Counted from the first letter of the stretch, positions 13,343 through 25,287 are shown. The stretch is 64,000 nt of DNA from Diplolepis rosae (GCA_030998225.1 JAPYXD010000403.1:1302001-1366000); one strand, 5' to 3'. Program-made: numbers and translations. The notes: generated by a model not told the origin, from the letters alone.

Positions 13343-13831
13343 TCAATTATCAAGGAACAACTTTGTCGCTGAAAGTTTTCCATAGCAGTAGCAGTCCGAA
13401 AGTTTTTCTCTTGGAAGAGGGAAAAACATGGTTTTAACTTTCAATTAAAATATTATTAATAAATTATAAATTTTTTACCACTTCAATTAGCGTGTAGGAA
13501 TCGCTGATGCATCACGAGTAGATTGACGCCAATAACTATTAATTTCACCAATAATTTAACCAATTTTCGTCGAGTTGTGCATTGAAAAGCATGGTTTTTT
13601 TAGTGTGAAAAATCTGCGGATTTTATTTTTTATTGTCAAAAGTATGAACTTTATAAAAAAAATATCATTTCAACCTCGATTTGATTTTAAGACTTCTATA
13701 ATACTATATTTTTTATTTATGTGATTTCTGACTCAGTTTTTACTCGTGACGTCACAACGTGTCCAATGGCTTTTACGAGGTTTCGAGCGCTCGACCGATT
13801 ATTGCATCCGGCCGTTCAATTATGTGTTTTG

Positions 13832-13857
13832 GATCTTCTTTATTTAAAAAGAAGATC
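13832..13857. repeat. Short hairpin
   Basis: 'gatcttctt' is followed eight bases later by 'aagaagatc', a strong short stem in AT-rich DNA. Nothing links it to a gene. Confidence 0.5.
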
Positions 13858-13910
13858 AAATAAAGTAAGTTCAGGTCGATGTGAAAATATATCTTCTGAT
13901 AATATCCATA

Positions 13911-14120
13911 ATTCGTGTGACATGCACGACTCAATCGTGTGACCCACACGACTCAGTCGTGTATCAATACTACATAGTGTAGACGGCACTACTCTTGACT
14001 CTAGCAGCATTCGTGTGGCTGACACGAATAGTTACTGCCGAAAAACGATTGATTCGTGCCACTGCACTACTCACTCGTGTAGGTGATATTTTTTTTCAGC
14101 TACACGACTGAGTCGTGTAG
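13911..14120. repeat. Cluster of short TCGTGT palindromes
   Basis: Near-palindromes built on ACACGACTCAGTCGTGT occur at about 13925, 13946 and 14102, with the related stem TTCGTGT/ACACGAA at 14010-14028 and half-sites in between. The spacing is irregular, so this is not a simple tandem repeat. Confidence 0.6.
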
Positions 14121-15180
14121 AAAGAAGTAACCAGTAGTGTCTCAGGCACAATAATAATTTAGAATTCGCAATTGTAAAATCCATATTTTTAAAATATACA
14201 ACATAGAAAATAAAAGAACCTTTTTGAATTCTCATCATGGATGAGAAGGTATTAGTTTTATGTGAGAAATTACTGTCGAAATTTTCATAAAATCTTTACG
14301 TTTTGCGACCCCCTGAGTGAGGAAAAACGGTTTTTACGAAAGTGTCTTTCTGTCTGTCTGTAGGTCGTGTGCGGCATAATTTTCGATAGAATTGTCAGAT
14401 TGAATTGAGCATAGGCACACTTTATCGGAGCCAAAAAGTAAGGAAAAGTTCGTTAACCAGTCACATCCAATCAAAATTGAGGGATTGAGCACTTCTTTTG
14501 TGTTTTTGAAAAAATCAAAAATTTCCATACTGGTTTTTGATAGTACTCATAAATCTCTACTAATTATCCCAATAAAATTTTTCGGTTAAAACAAAATTAG
14601 AAATGTTACAGCATGTTAAAACTTGAAAAAAGTCAATATCTAAATTCCATTTTCCAGTTAAATTATATGAGATATGAAAGAAGCTATCATACAAAATTAT
14701 CTCCTAGAGTAAGATCTACAAATTTGAATTGCAACATTTTTTCATATATTCATGCGGTTGAAATGTTTTTTTATTTTATGGTGAACGATAAATAAACTTT
14801 GAGTTAAAAAAATTAAATAGCAGTTTAAAAATTGATCAAAGTAAACGGCTGTAACTTATTATTCATAAAGTTTATTGATCTATCAGGTGTACAAATAAGT
14901 TTCCGCCGTTTATTATTAAAAATTGGGCATTTATTGTGAAAGAACGGAACCTTATGTTTTATTCACATTTTAAATTAGAAATTACGAAAATCAAATTTGC
15001 AGCTGATTTCTTATTTGTTTACAACTGTCATTTAGATTGTGATCGTTTATAGTTAACGGTTCAATTAGAAAATATCTATTTTCCTTCAAAAATAAGAATC
15101 TGAAATGATCCCTGTTGATAAGATAAATCATAGAAAACCTTTTGGGAATAGAGAATCACTTCTGCTTTTTAGTGCTTCTG
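14121..15180. other. Non-coding AT-rich DNA
   Basis: No convincing gene. The part near 14340-14460 ('gtctttctgtctgtctgtag', then a GC-richer stretch) has the look of a dispersed repeat, and a similar CTGT run appears at about 36020. The rest shows no structure. Confidence 0.4.
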
Positions 15181-15184
15181 TGTG

Positions 15185-15842
15185 TCGCTATTAGGGTGTC
15201 GGCGAAGGGCGGAGAGTCCTATGTCGAGATCCTGAAAGCTATGAAGGCAAAGGTAAACCCCCAAAATGAAGGAGCGTAGGTCCTCTCCATCCGGAGAACC
15301 AGGCGGGAGGAGATCCTCCGGGTCCTCAAAAAGGCGGGTGACGTCTCTGCCCTCGAGAAAGCGCTCGACCAGGCGGTCGGGGAGAAGGCCGAAATTAAAT
15401 CTTTGGTCTCGAAGAGGTCCCTTGAAGTTAGTGACCTCGACGAGACCGTCACAAGAGAAGAGGTTGTTGCCGCGCTATGCATTGCGCTGGGCAAGCCAGA
15501 CCTCGGGGACCAGCGCAGGCTGTACAAACGCTTCGGCGGTGTGCGGACTGCGGTGGTCCGTTTAACCGAGGTGGACGCCCGGAGTTTGCTCGGGCTAGGT
15601 AGGCTAAGGGTGGGGTGGGTGAAGTGCCGCATGCGAGAGGATGTCGAGGTTTCCAGGCTTCCAGGCAGGAAGGATACCTGCTGGAGGTGTGGGGCGCGTT
15701 GCACGTGGCCAAGGAGTGCAAGGCTCCCCCTCGGTGCCTGACTTGCGCTGATAGGGGCGAAAAAGATGTCGCCCATGCTTCGGGGAGCGGTTCTTGCCCA
15801 ATATTTAGAGCGGAGCTCCGGAGGTTAAGAGGCAAAAATTGA
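15185..15842 (+). pseudogene. R1-clade LINE ORF1 (gag-like), broken
   Basis: This is GC-richer than its surroundings. Residues around 15403-15600 read SLEVSDLDETVTREEVVAAL, typical of R1-type ORF1 proteins. Cys-rich pieces that would form zinc knuckles follow (CWRC near 15680; CLTCADRGEKDVAH and a final GSGSC near 15735-15800). They lie in two frames, so at least one frameshift has occurred near 15640-15700. In life ORF1 binds element RNA. A second copy of the same region is at 38190-38760 on the minus strand. Confidence 0.85.
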
Positions 15843-18350
15843 AGTTTCTGCAGCTCAAACTCGGGAGAGGGATCCTTGTTTGCAGCCCTGTTTTGAGCAA
15901 CGGGGATTTCCTGAAGACCGACGCAGGGTTCGTTTGAGAAGAGGTGGCGGGGGTACGTGTGTACACCTGCTACTTCTCTGCCAACGATCCTTTCGAGATC
16001 TTTGAGAACCAGATCCTCCTCCTTAATGAAAGCCTCAGAGAGGTTAGTGGGCGGTCCCTTATTGCGGGCGACTTTAATAGTAAGTCGCTGGAGTGGGGAG
16101 AAGCCCGTTTGGATAGAAGAGGGATCTTGGTCGGCGAGATGGTCGCTAGGAATGACCTGATTGTATTGAATCGCGGCAGGGAACTTACGTTCAGACGAGG
16201 AGCAGGGGGGTCGATTATCGACCTCACGATTGCCGCGCCCCGTCTTGCCTCAAGGATAGGCGACTGGTGCGTCCTTGAGTGAATAACCTTGAGTGACCAC
16301 CAGTGCATTAAGTTTAGCATCCAGGAACGGAGTCACCCAGTGAATACTGGAAGGGGCGGAAAGGTGAGGAGCCCCTCCTGGAACACAAAACGACTCAACA
16401 AAGACAAGCTTGGCGAACACCTTGAAGAAACCAGGCTCATAGATGAGCTTGGTTGGGCAGGATCTGCTGGGTCGTTGGAAGACACTGTGCGGGCGGTGAG
16501 GCGGAAAGTGGTCGCAGCATGTGACCACTCCATGCCTCGCCGCGGGCATGGGCGTACCGGGGACTCGATGTACTGGTGGAACCATCACTTGTCTGTCCTG
16601 CGTCGAAAATGCCTTACAGTGCGGCAGAGATTTACCCGTTGAAAGGGTGATCCTCTGCTGCGCGAGGTATAGAGAAAAACAAAATCAACTCTTAGGCATG
16701 GCATAAAGAAAAGCCCACTTCAGTGCTGGAAAGTCTTGATCGGGGAAGTCGAAAAGGACCCATGGGGTCTCGCCTTCAAAACACGTAGAGCCGTTCCAAA
16801 GACAAGACCGAAGTTCTTGTGTTGTCCGGCGCGAAGAACTCTTCACTCTCGAGGAAATGAAGAGAGCGGGTGGGAGGCTTAAAGGCAAATACAGCGCCGC
16901 GGATCGACGGGGTGCCAAACGAGATCCTCAAAGAGGTGATCGGGGCATACCCGGAGATCCTCCTGGAAGTCTTCAACTCCTGTCTTCGGGAGGGGAGGTT
17001 CTTCGTAGACTGGAAAAAGCAGAGGTTGGTCCTACTGAGGAAGGGTAACAAACCTCTAGAAGATGCCTCATCCCATAGACCTATTTGTCTATTGCATACA
17101 ATGGGGAAGCTTCTGGAGGAAATGTTCCTACAATGACTACAGGTTCACATGGTCGGCGAGAAAGGTCTCTCGGAAAACCAGCTCGGCTTTCGGAAAGGCA
17201 GGTCCACAGTTGACGCCATCCAGGCAGTGGTGGACATCGTCGCTAAAGCAAGAAGAGGAACTGGTGAGCGTAAGGGATTCTGCGCATTGATCAGCATTGA
17301 CATACGCAATGAGTTCAATACTGCGAGGTGGAACATCTGCATCGAGGCGATAGTGCGGAAAAAGGTTCTAGACTACCTGTTGCGAATGATAGATGACTAT
17401 CTGAGCGACAGGTGGGTGATATACGAGGGCGACTAGTGGTTTCTCAAAGAAGAGATGACATGTGGCTCCCCTCAAGGGTCACGGGTGGGTCCACTCGTTT
17501 GGAACGTCATGTATGTGATTTCCTGCGCATGGACCTACCTGCTGGAACGAGTATTATCGGCTCCGCGGATGACGTACTTGTCATGTGTGCTGCTGATGAT
17601 GTCGGGATCTTGGAGCTGCGAATCAATGAGAGTCTGTGGCGGGCAAAACGTTGGTTGGACAGCAGAAGCCTTGGAGTGGCTCCTGAAAAGACCGAGGCTT
17701 TGCTGGTCACGGACAGGAGATCCTTCAAATACCCGAAAATCGTTCTCGGGGAACATGAAATTGAGTATAAAATGAGCATTGAGTACCTGGGTGTGCAGTT
17801 GGATCAAAGGCTTAGCTTCGGCGAACACCTGCAGATCGCGACTGCCAAAGTCATCCAATGTGGAGCCGCTCTGACTCGGCTCGTGCCCAACATCCGCAAG
17901 GATGGAAGGTGAAGACTGGTCGAGAAATGGCAGACGAGATGGCATGGTGACCAATCCGGGAGATGGACACTCTGTCTGATCCCTGAGCTCGCCACCTGGC
18001 TGGATAGAAAGCACGGTCGAGTCGGCTTTTACCTGGCGCAAGCGCTTTCGGGCCATGGTTGCTTTAATGCGTACCTGAAGCGCTTCAAGAAAAGAGACGA
18101 TGAGTCGTGTTGCTACTACGGATCCCTTGTGGAAAATGCAGAGCACATACTCTTTGTCTGTACCAGGTGGGGCGCGGAAAGGGAGTCTGTCGGTCGGGCA
18201 GTGGGCGCTCAACTCACGCCTGACACGATGGTCTCTCTCATGCTCCAGTCTGAACAGATATGGATGCTTATCGAGTCATTCGTCACCCTGGTGATGAAGA
18301 CGAGGGAGTTCCATGGGCGTGCAGGGTGCGGCAACAACAGGGGCCAGTAG
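15842..18350 (+). pseudogene. R1-clade LINE ORF2 (endonuclease/reverse transcriptase), broken
   Basis: Remains appear in the expected order. The APE-type endonuclease shows AGDFN (about 16060), SIIDLTIA (about 16213) and SDHQCIKF (about 16290). The reverse transcriptase runs from about 16870 to 17900, with GLSENQLGFRKGRSTVDAI, a PQGS motif and SADDVL in place of the usual [FY]xDD. The C-terminal region has GHGCFNAYLKRF and a C-x-H-x-C motif (ENAEHILFVC) near 18050-18165. Frames change repeatedly and stops occur (for example at about 17434), so it is dead. R1-clade elements usually target rDNA or other specific sites, but no rDNA is visible here. Confidence 0.9.
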
Positions 18351-18539
18351 AAATCGCATCGGGGCCAGCGGATGGGAGTCCTGGGCGATCTGATCACGTA
18401 AGAGTCGTGCGAGAGAGTGGGTTTTTTGGTTTTAACGGGTATGCCTAAAGCCGCCCTAGGAGAGTCTTGTATAACCTTATAAAAGATTTCGTCATCTTTC
18501 CTCCTCACCAAAAAAAAGTGCTTTTGTGTGGTTAGAAAC

Positions 18540-19130
18540 AAACTTTCTTAGCATGCTAAATGGTAAGTAAAATTTCATTTTTATTTTGCTCCATCACATT
18601 TTTTAAAATTATTATCCTTAATATAAATATATATCATGCATTAACTATCACTGTAATTTTGAGTAATCATTTATTGAAAGAATGATAACTCGTTAAAATT
18701 TTATTTAAGATAACCACTCGTAGTGCGAGATTTCACAGTGATGTTGAAAATAATATCCAATTAATTTACAGTTCTAATTTTAAATAGTTTAGCAATTAAG
18801 TCATAATAAATTAATTAAAGATTATTGAATCCACTATTTTGAAATGAAAAATAAATAGATAAAACGAAGTGTCTAGGCTTGCTGAAAATCTTTCGCCTTC
18901 ACTTTCCGAATTTCGGCGAATCCATCCTACCCTTCTTCAATTGCCTCAAAAAATTTTATTTCATTTTCAGGACATCAATATCAGTAATAATAACTGAAAA
19001 CCTAGACATTGCAATATTGGAGCAAATAACTAAGTACCCTTGCTTTCTGAAATATGCCAACTTTGGCATGTTATTGGCATCTTGTTGGCATTTTTTGGTA
19101 TGGTTTTTCAAGTGATAATTACGTCGAAAT
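18540..19130. other. AT-rich DNA without recognised feature
   Basis: The longest frame (18879-19115) shows no domain or codon pattern suggesting a gene. Confidence 0.4.
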
Positions 19131-19134
19131 TATC

Positions 19135-19640
19135 GATTTTCATTGATTTTTTGAAATAAAAACTTAAAAATTGATTTAATAATATGTTTTCCACTTTGTT
19201 CAATTACCTTTTGCCATCTTTCTGGTAACTTCATAATTCCACTCTCATGGTTCAGTTTTTTGCCGATAAAGACCAAAAGTTCTATGTGCGATGGTGCGAT
19301 TTTACAGCTTCATCATCATTGAAAGTTTTACTATTTGAGGAGTTTTGCAAAGATCGAAATAAATAGTAATTCGATGGTGCAAGGTCAGGGCTATATGGTA
19401 GATGTACTATCACTTCCCAACCAAGCCTAAATCATTTTTGGCGAGTGGCAAAATATGTATGAGGTGTAGCGTTGTCATGGTGAAAAATTACACCTTTACG
19501 ATTGAACAATTCTGGCAGGTTAAAGTCAGATGCCCGATCGTAATTTTACCAAACTGTCGTTTAAATCTCCTTGAGCATCAGTGATATACGTTTCACGTTA
19601 ACCCACTGACGCATATGGATGCTTTGTCCTAGACCACGTT
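19135..19640 (-). pseudogene. mariner transposase relic (C-terminal half)
   Basis: Read on the minus strand, several frames together give HHDNATPHT, then SPDLAPSNYYLF and a tail like WNYEVTRKMAKGN, the order of a mariner catalytic domain and C-terminus. The third catalytic residue (SDY in the family) reads SNY. Stops and frameshifts are frequent. No TIRs were found. It differs from the mariners at 8548 and 44432. Confidence 0.75.
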
Positions 19641-19725
19641 TTACTGAACTCCTTACTATTTCCTATGTAACGTTTATTATTATTCACGTTGGGTGAATTA
19701 CCTATTCATCAAATTCATTTTACTC

Positions 19726-19796
19726 GACTAAGATTTGAAAGATGTCAACATTTCCTCATGTCCCAAGTTTAACCGACGGAGTCGAGTAAAATTACT
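19726..19796. repeat. Small inverted repeat (ATTTTACTCGACT)
   Basis: 'attttactcgact' near 19727 is mirrored by 'agtcgagtaaaat' near 19780. It may be the end of a degraded MITE; no target duplication was seen. Confidence 0.4.
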
Positions 19797-20049
19797 CGAA
19801 CTATTTTTCTGCATGTATTTCTTTTCATTCTTTAATTAAGTAATGCATGATTGATATTCAAGTGTATAGGGATTTGGTATATTTAAATAAACGACTCCAA
19901 ATGTTTCATACACAAAAGATTAGAATTTATTTTAATCAAGAAATGCTCGGCGAGACGGGGTGGTTTGTTACGGATGACTGACCAGCGAGTACTAGCTTTT
20001 CTAGGCAAGCCATCGCAGGAGAAAATCTGTCCTATAATAAAAGAACAAG

Positions 20050-21690
20050 AATTATTCCAAGATATAAAAGAAATTATTTTGCTTCAAATCTGTTTCGTTA
20101 CGAAGCTTTGGCACTATGAATATTCGGTCTGAGTCGGTTAGGAAATCGAACTTTTCTGTGAGGTCTGGTTTGGTTTGCTGCTGCCTTTGATATTTTTCTT
20201 TGGTGGAAGGTTTTGTTTGAACGGCTGACCACCTTAAACGGTCCGTTGTAAGCCATGTGTAAGGACCTCCTGATTCCCTAGTGAGGAACAAAAACGTGTG
20301 TGCCGGTGGCAAGGCCCTGGAAAACGAAGGTTTATCTTTTTCCGTGTCGAGTAATGGGCAATGCCGCTCTTATTCTAAGTAGGACTATCAGAAGTGATTC
20401 TGTCCACTTATCTTCAGCGTGACATTTTATCGCTGCCTGTAATTGTCGATGGAAACGTTCCACGAGACCATTTTCTGCTGGATGATAGACAGTGATGTGC
20501 AAGTGCCCAACAAAGTCGATATAGATATGCATGAACCTTTTCGATGGTAGAGAGAAAGTTCTTATCGGCGACGAAACGTAGCGAGATAATTTAGCTCGCT
20601 GGCATTGGATACAAGCTCGTACCCACTATCGACAGTTGATCTTTATGGATGGCCAAACATATCTTTCTGTTACAAGCTTTTTCGTAGCTTTTATTCCCGG
20701 GTGCGAAAGCTGGTGCAAAGGGTTAAATGCTGTTCTTCGGAAGGGTTCCGTGGCGAAAGGTCGAGCTGTAGAGGTAGAAACGTCGCAGTACAATATTATA
20801 TCTGTTCCTAGAAGTAACACCTGCTTTAACAGTAGAGACGTTCCTTGGCGAAGATAGTCCTAGAGTTCTTTGTCTGATCTTTGAGATTCGGCGAGAGCTG
20901 GAAAATATATTCCTTTTGAAATGGTTTTGATTCTGAAAAGAGTCCCGGCTACAACATTTTCACTTCCTGCGATGTGTCTGATGTCCGTGGTGAATTGGCC
21001 TATAAAATTCAAGTGTCGGGATTGCCAAGGGGATCATTTGTCAGACTTTTGCTGGAACGCAAAAGTAAGTGGTTTGTGATCGATGAAGATGGTGAAATTT
21101 CGACCTTCAACCATACGTCAAAATAATTTAATTACCCTGTAAATGGCTAGTAAATTCCTATCATAGGCTCGGTATTTCCGCTCAGTATTGGTGAGCTTTT
21201 CGGAAAAGAATGCAAGAGACTGCCATTCGTTGTTGACTCGTTGCTCAAGGGCTGCACCGATGGAGAAATCTGAAGCAGCTACAAAAATGGCTTAGGGGGC
21301 TTCAGGAACTGAATAAGCTAGCAAAACAGCTTCTGCTAAGCTTTGTTTGTAAGCCACGAAAGCCTGAAGAGCCTTTGAAGGCGAAGAAATTAGAGTTTTG
21401 CCTTTGATGTTGCCTTGCAGGAAGTCGTAGAGTGGAGCTTGCTGTTCTGCTGCCTTTGGGATTGCCAGTTGATGAAAGTCGATGGTGCCAAGAAACGATA
21501 GCGATCTTTTGTTATTTTTGGCTGAGGAAAACTTTGGATTGCCTTGATTTTTTCTGGAAGCGGTCTTCTACCTAGTGGGCTTACTTCATGTCCTAGAAAG
21601 TTTACTCAATATGCTCCTCAGATACATTTCGCAGGATTGATGAGAATACCATACGCTTGCAGTTGATCAAAAACGTCGAAGATGCTGAAG
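20050..21690 (-). pseudogene. Ty3/gypsy pol relic (RT thumb, RNase H, integrase)
   Basis: On the minus strand from right to left: the end of reverse transcriptase (LQAYGILINPAKC, then LGHEVSPLG near 21570), RNase H (FSIGAALEQ near 21260; YRAYDRNLLAIYR near 21160; FIDHKPLTFAFQ near 21085; DIRHIAGSENVV near 20975), the integrase zinc-binding part (LSHPGIKATKKLV, then CQ near 20600) and the late integrase core (YHPAENGLVERFHRQL near 20470). The stretch between FMHIYIDFVG and HLHITVYHPAENG is missing, which removes part of the catalytic core. Many stops interrupt it. It belongs to a different gypsy lineage from the element at 53-64 kb. Confidence 0.85.
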
Positions 21691-21694
21691 GTGT

Positions 21695-22105
21695 GACCAG
21701 CAAAGCCTCGGTCTTTTCAGGAGCCACTCCAAGGCTTCTGCTGTCCAACCAACGTTTTGCCCGCCACAGACTCTCATTGATTCGCAGCTCCAAGATCCCG
21801 ACATCATCAGCAGCACACATGACAAGTACGTCATCCGCGGAGCCGATAATACTCGTTCCAGCAGATAGTTCCATGCGTAGGAAATCGTCATACATGACGT
21901 GCCACACGAATGGTCCCATTTGCGACGCCTGAAGGGCACCATATGTCATCTCTTCTTTGAGGCACCATTTGCCGCCCTTCTAAATCACCCATCTGTTGCG
22001 ACTGGTTGCTACCCTCTGCAACCGGTAGTCTGGAATCTTCTTACGCATCATCGCCTCGATGCAATTCTTCCATCTCGCGGTATTGAACACATTGCGTATG
22101 TCAAT
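21695..22105 (-). pseudogene. R1 LINE reverse-transcriptase fragment
   Basis: This minus-strand piece matches 17290-17709 closely: both read GTSIIGSADDVLVMCAADD and LWRAKRWLDSRSLGVAPEKT. It stops abruptly at a junction with gypsy reverse transcriptase near 21690-21700, and at its other end at a short CTT repeat (about 22105-22120). It is a fragment without its own ends. Confidence 0.88.
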
Positions 22106-22640
22106 GCTTCTTCTTCTTCTTCTTGTTTGTGGCAGCTTGCAATTCTGCAAATACCCATATCGTAGCTTAAATATTCAGTTCCAATAGGTAACCAGGCCAG
22201 TGATCGCAACCGCGCAGAGCGAAAAGCCTTGGCTTCGATCTCCTGCGAGCATTGTCGCTCATCACGCAATAACCCTCATTGTGCGCCTAGGTACGTAATA
22301 TACTATTGTATGCAGATTTTATGCGTCGACTCTATTCAAAAATTATTTTCGGCTTCAAATCCTAAGTGAAGTTTGTTTTATAATATGGAAATATATCTTT
22401 AGTGATTCAACTTTAAGAATATAACAAGTAACTTTTGGGTATGGGTTATCAAAATTAAATAGTAAATGTTATAAATCTGGAAGTAGTGCTTGGATAAATT
22501 CTTAAAAATATTTTTCGAGAAAGGAAAACAGTCTAATTTGTTAAATTACACTTTAAGTTAGTTAAATTTTTACCTAGGATCAATAAAAAAAGATTTTGTA
22601 TAACGGTAAACAAATAAGTTCGTTAAATTCTCGCCCCTAA
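22106..22640. other. Non-coding DNA with a CTT microsatellite
   Basis: A run of CTT lies at about 22107-22122, then GC-richer DNA to about 22290 and AT-rich DNA after that. No gene is visible. Confidence 0.4.
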
Positions 22641-22663
22641 TGGAAATCATTTATTATTTCAAT

Positions 22664-23693
22664 TCAAACTTTTATATTTGAGAAACAATTTTTAAAGATT
22701 TTTTCTAATCGGCGTTTCCAATATGCTATAACAATAGAATGTCAAAGTTGAAACAAGGACGAATTTATCGAACAATCATTAAACCCCTTTATCGGCTAAG
22801 TAATAATCTTACCCAAATGTGTAACATAATCAGTCCAGACGGCACTTCTTTGCCCATTTGGTAAGAAACGAAGTTGTTCCTTATCAATCTGTGGAATACT
22901 ATTAGGATAAATGTACATTAAAAATAACAAACCTTTTTTTATTTACTTTTCTTTCCTTTAATTTTTTATTAATCATTTCATTCAATAATTAATATTATTA
23001 TCATAAGCTATCAATAAAAAAATTCCAATATATTGTACTAAATAGTATAAAAAATTATTTTTCATTTGTTCAACTTTTATAATAAAAAATTATAAAAATA
23101 TTACCTCAATAAAATTCTTACACTTACCTTTACTAGAATTTTTTCCTTATTGGAAGCATACCATTCACCGCCCATAAAAAAAGCCTCACAGTAATGAAAA
23201 TCCAGAAAAGCCATCCTCGCAAGCTGCTTCAGTTTACACCTTTGTTTTAGAGGAAAATGCTTCCACCAGGGCGGAAGATAATAAGCTTCAAAGAAAAATT
23301 GAATCTCGTAGATACAGGAACATGGCTGTATCTCCCATGGCGTTAGGCATCACATGACTGCAACTAAAGGTTCCATCCTAAGTCGAACCATTTCCCGACT
23401 TAAAAACTTCCTTCTGAAGGATCTTCTTGAAGTTTGACGTGTATACACGTCACAAATACATGGAAGTCGACATTGTCGCCACAGCTGACTGTTTAATGAG
23501 AAATCCTCTACATTTCGATCCAAAACAACTTCGTTCTGAGCAGCCGACACTGGAACTTCCTTCGCAACCGGTAACATTTCTATCACTATATAAAAATTCA
23601 CAGTGTTCATCGGTTTCAATAACGGGACACCACCATTATTAGATAAAAAAAATTACCTCCTGGAACAACTTTCTCAAGGAAGGCAAGATCCAT
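22664..23693 (-). CDS. Four-exon gene of unknown family, one in-frame TGA
   Basis: Exons inferred from frame and splice sites are 23657-23693 (start ATG), 23128-23585, 22813-22888 and 22664-22725 (stop TGA). Introns of 71, 239 and 87 nt all run GT-AG, and the coding phase is kept across each, giving 210 codons. The protein is rich in aromatic and basic residues, with WWKHFPL, DFHYCEAFF, NKEKILVK, IDKEQLRFLPNGQRS and a C-terminus AYWKRRLEKIF. I do not recognise the family and see no signal peptide or membrane segment. An in-frame TGA at 23350-23352 (codon 91) would truncate it, so it may be a pseudogene. It resembles the gene at 56265-57244, including an intron at the same place after the ILV/LLV motif. 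It lies among mobile elements and is short of any obvious promoter evidence. Confidence 0.6.
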
Positions 23694-23699
23694 CAAAAT

Positions 23700-25285
23700 T
23701 TCTTCAAAAATACCACTATTAAAACTTTTTCACTTCAAAACGAACTATGGGAACAATTTTGGGAAAAAGACACGAAAAAGTCAAAGGAACTTTGGGAAGT
23801 GACACCATCATAGTTCAAACCCCATACTCCCACCTATTTTAGGCTCGCCACTATCTCCATTTCCCTTATTTAAATTCATGCACTATGATTCTTTATATTC
23901 CAATGCATATCTTTATATATTTATATATATTATTTATCAACCAACGTGGTACATAATTGGAATCCTTTTTTTTCTTATATTCTCCAAAAGTAATAAAATT
24001 TAGATAAAACCTGTTAATACGATTAAGGGGATCATTTACCTTCACGCCAAAATTTCGAGACTATTTTCAAGGATGGTTTGCGAAAAAACTACACATGATA
24101 TTGAGGAACAGTTCTGCGTATTTCATTAGCACACTCTTAGACTTAAAAAAAATTTCATCGGAATAATTTTTTTTCAAAATCACGAGCTCAGGGCGACCTT
24201 GACCGCGCCTCCGCTAAAACATCACAGTCGATTTTGTAGCACGATTTCGCCATTCCGGATTCTTGAAACAAAAAAATGTAAAAAGACACAAGTTTTCTGA
24301 AAAATATCCACATTTTCCAAAATGGCAGACGTTTTAACAAAATAAAAAAAAATTTGAGCCGAAAATGTTTGTAAAAATTAAATAAAAAAAAAACTTTCTC
24401 AAAAAAGCTTGTGCCCTAACCTAGCGATATGTTTGCTGAAAAATTAGAGAACAAGAAATTCTCGATGTTCAGGGGCGAATTTAAACAAGAGCAACATGAG
24501 CAGCTGCCCAGGGCGGCTCCTCAAAGAGAGCGGCAAAAATGAGGTTTTATGTGAATTTCTCTTTAAAATTCTTAAATATAAGTTTTTAAAACATAAAACT
24601 CAAAAAGTCTAGATCTCTTATGCAATGAATCTTATTAGAACGTAATCACTGTTTTTACTTTCAAAAACTCGCGCTTTGACAATATTTGTTGAAGTAATAG
24701 AGGAGTGGGGCGGTTATTCTAGTTTTCCCAGGGGTCCCTCGTCGGTAAAACCGATCCTGTGAATGTTTCAAATATTCTAGATGGGCTCTTACCAAAACTT
24801 TTAAAAATCACGACCTTTGGGAAAACGCGTTTAAACTGTTACAGAGGCGTGCGAAAAGCCCGCGAGTGTCCGTGAAAGGTGTTCAACCACTCGTGAACTA
24901 ACGTGTATCCGGTCAAATACTTCACAGGGCACATTTCTAGTTTACTAGTACCGTTCTGAGGGCCGGATAGGACCTGCTTAACACCCGTTTAATATCATAT
25001 ACGCGGAACTACTTCAGGTCCCGCATAAAAGCCAGATATGACCCTTTGAAGTCCTTCTTAGAATCTGCTTGAGACCCATATAGAACCTGATTAACGCACA
25101 ATTTTTTGAAACATTTAGAACCCTTCGTAGGGCCGGATAAAAGCCGGGGCAAGACCCATTTGCAAAAACCGTGTACAACTCCGTTTACACCCAGGTAAAA
25201 ACCCATGTTCTAACAGGGTTCTATCGGATTCTAACAGTTTTTTAAGCAGGGAAACGTTGCGTCTTCTTTATTTTACGTTCATATG
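23700..25285. other. Intergenic DNA without recognised gene
   Basis: AT-rich DNA with some dispersed-repeat character near 24020-24420. The open frames at 25009-25206 and elsewhere are not convincing. Confidence 0.4.
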
Positions 25286-25287
25286 CG

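Larger units (their letters stand above)
1475..13672. mobile_element. Ancestral palindromic element, split by four later insertions
   Basis: The left arm can be followed as 1475-1617, 8242-8545 and 9737-10207. The right arm is the mirror image: 10208-10522, 12028-12232 and 13343-13672. Joining the pieces gives arms of about 0.9 kb around a centre near 10207. The pieces are separated by a foldback-like element (1618-8232), a mariner (8548-9734), a solo LTR (10523-12023) and another inverted-repeat element (about 12233-13342). Matching landmarks include the text around 'ccatgcttttcaatgcac' (1554) and its complement near 13595, and 'cgacaaagttgttcctt' (8404) with its complement near 13358. No ORF was found for this element, so it is probably a non-autonomous foldback or large MITE. 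The superfamily is unknown because the outermost ends are diffuse. Confidence 0.75.

Noticed and set aside
15219..15835. Long minus-strand frames opposite the R1 ORF1
   Set aside because: Antisense shadows of a GC-rich coding relic; the plus-strand reading has recognisable R1 motifs.
17535..18212. 225-codon minus-strand frame
   Set aside because: Antisense to R1 reverse transcriptase, no domain.
18879..19115. Small hydrophobic protein candidate
   Set aside because: No start context, domain or neighbour supports it; AT-rich chance frame.
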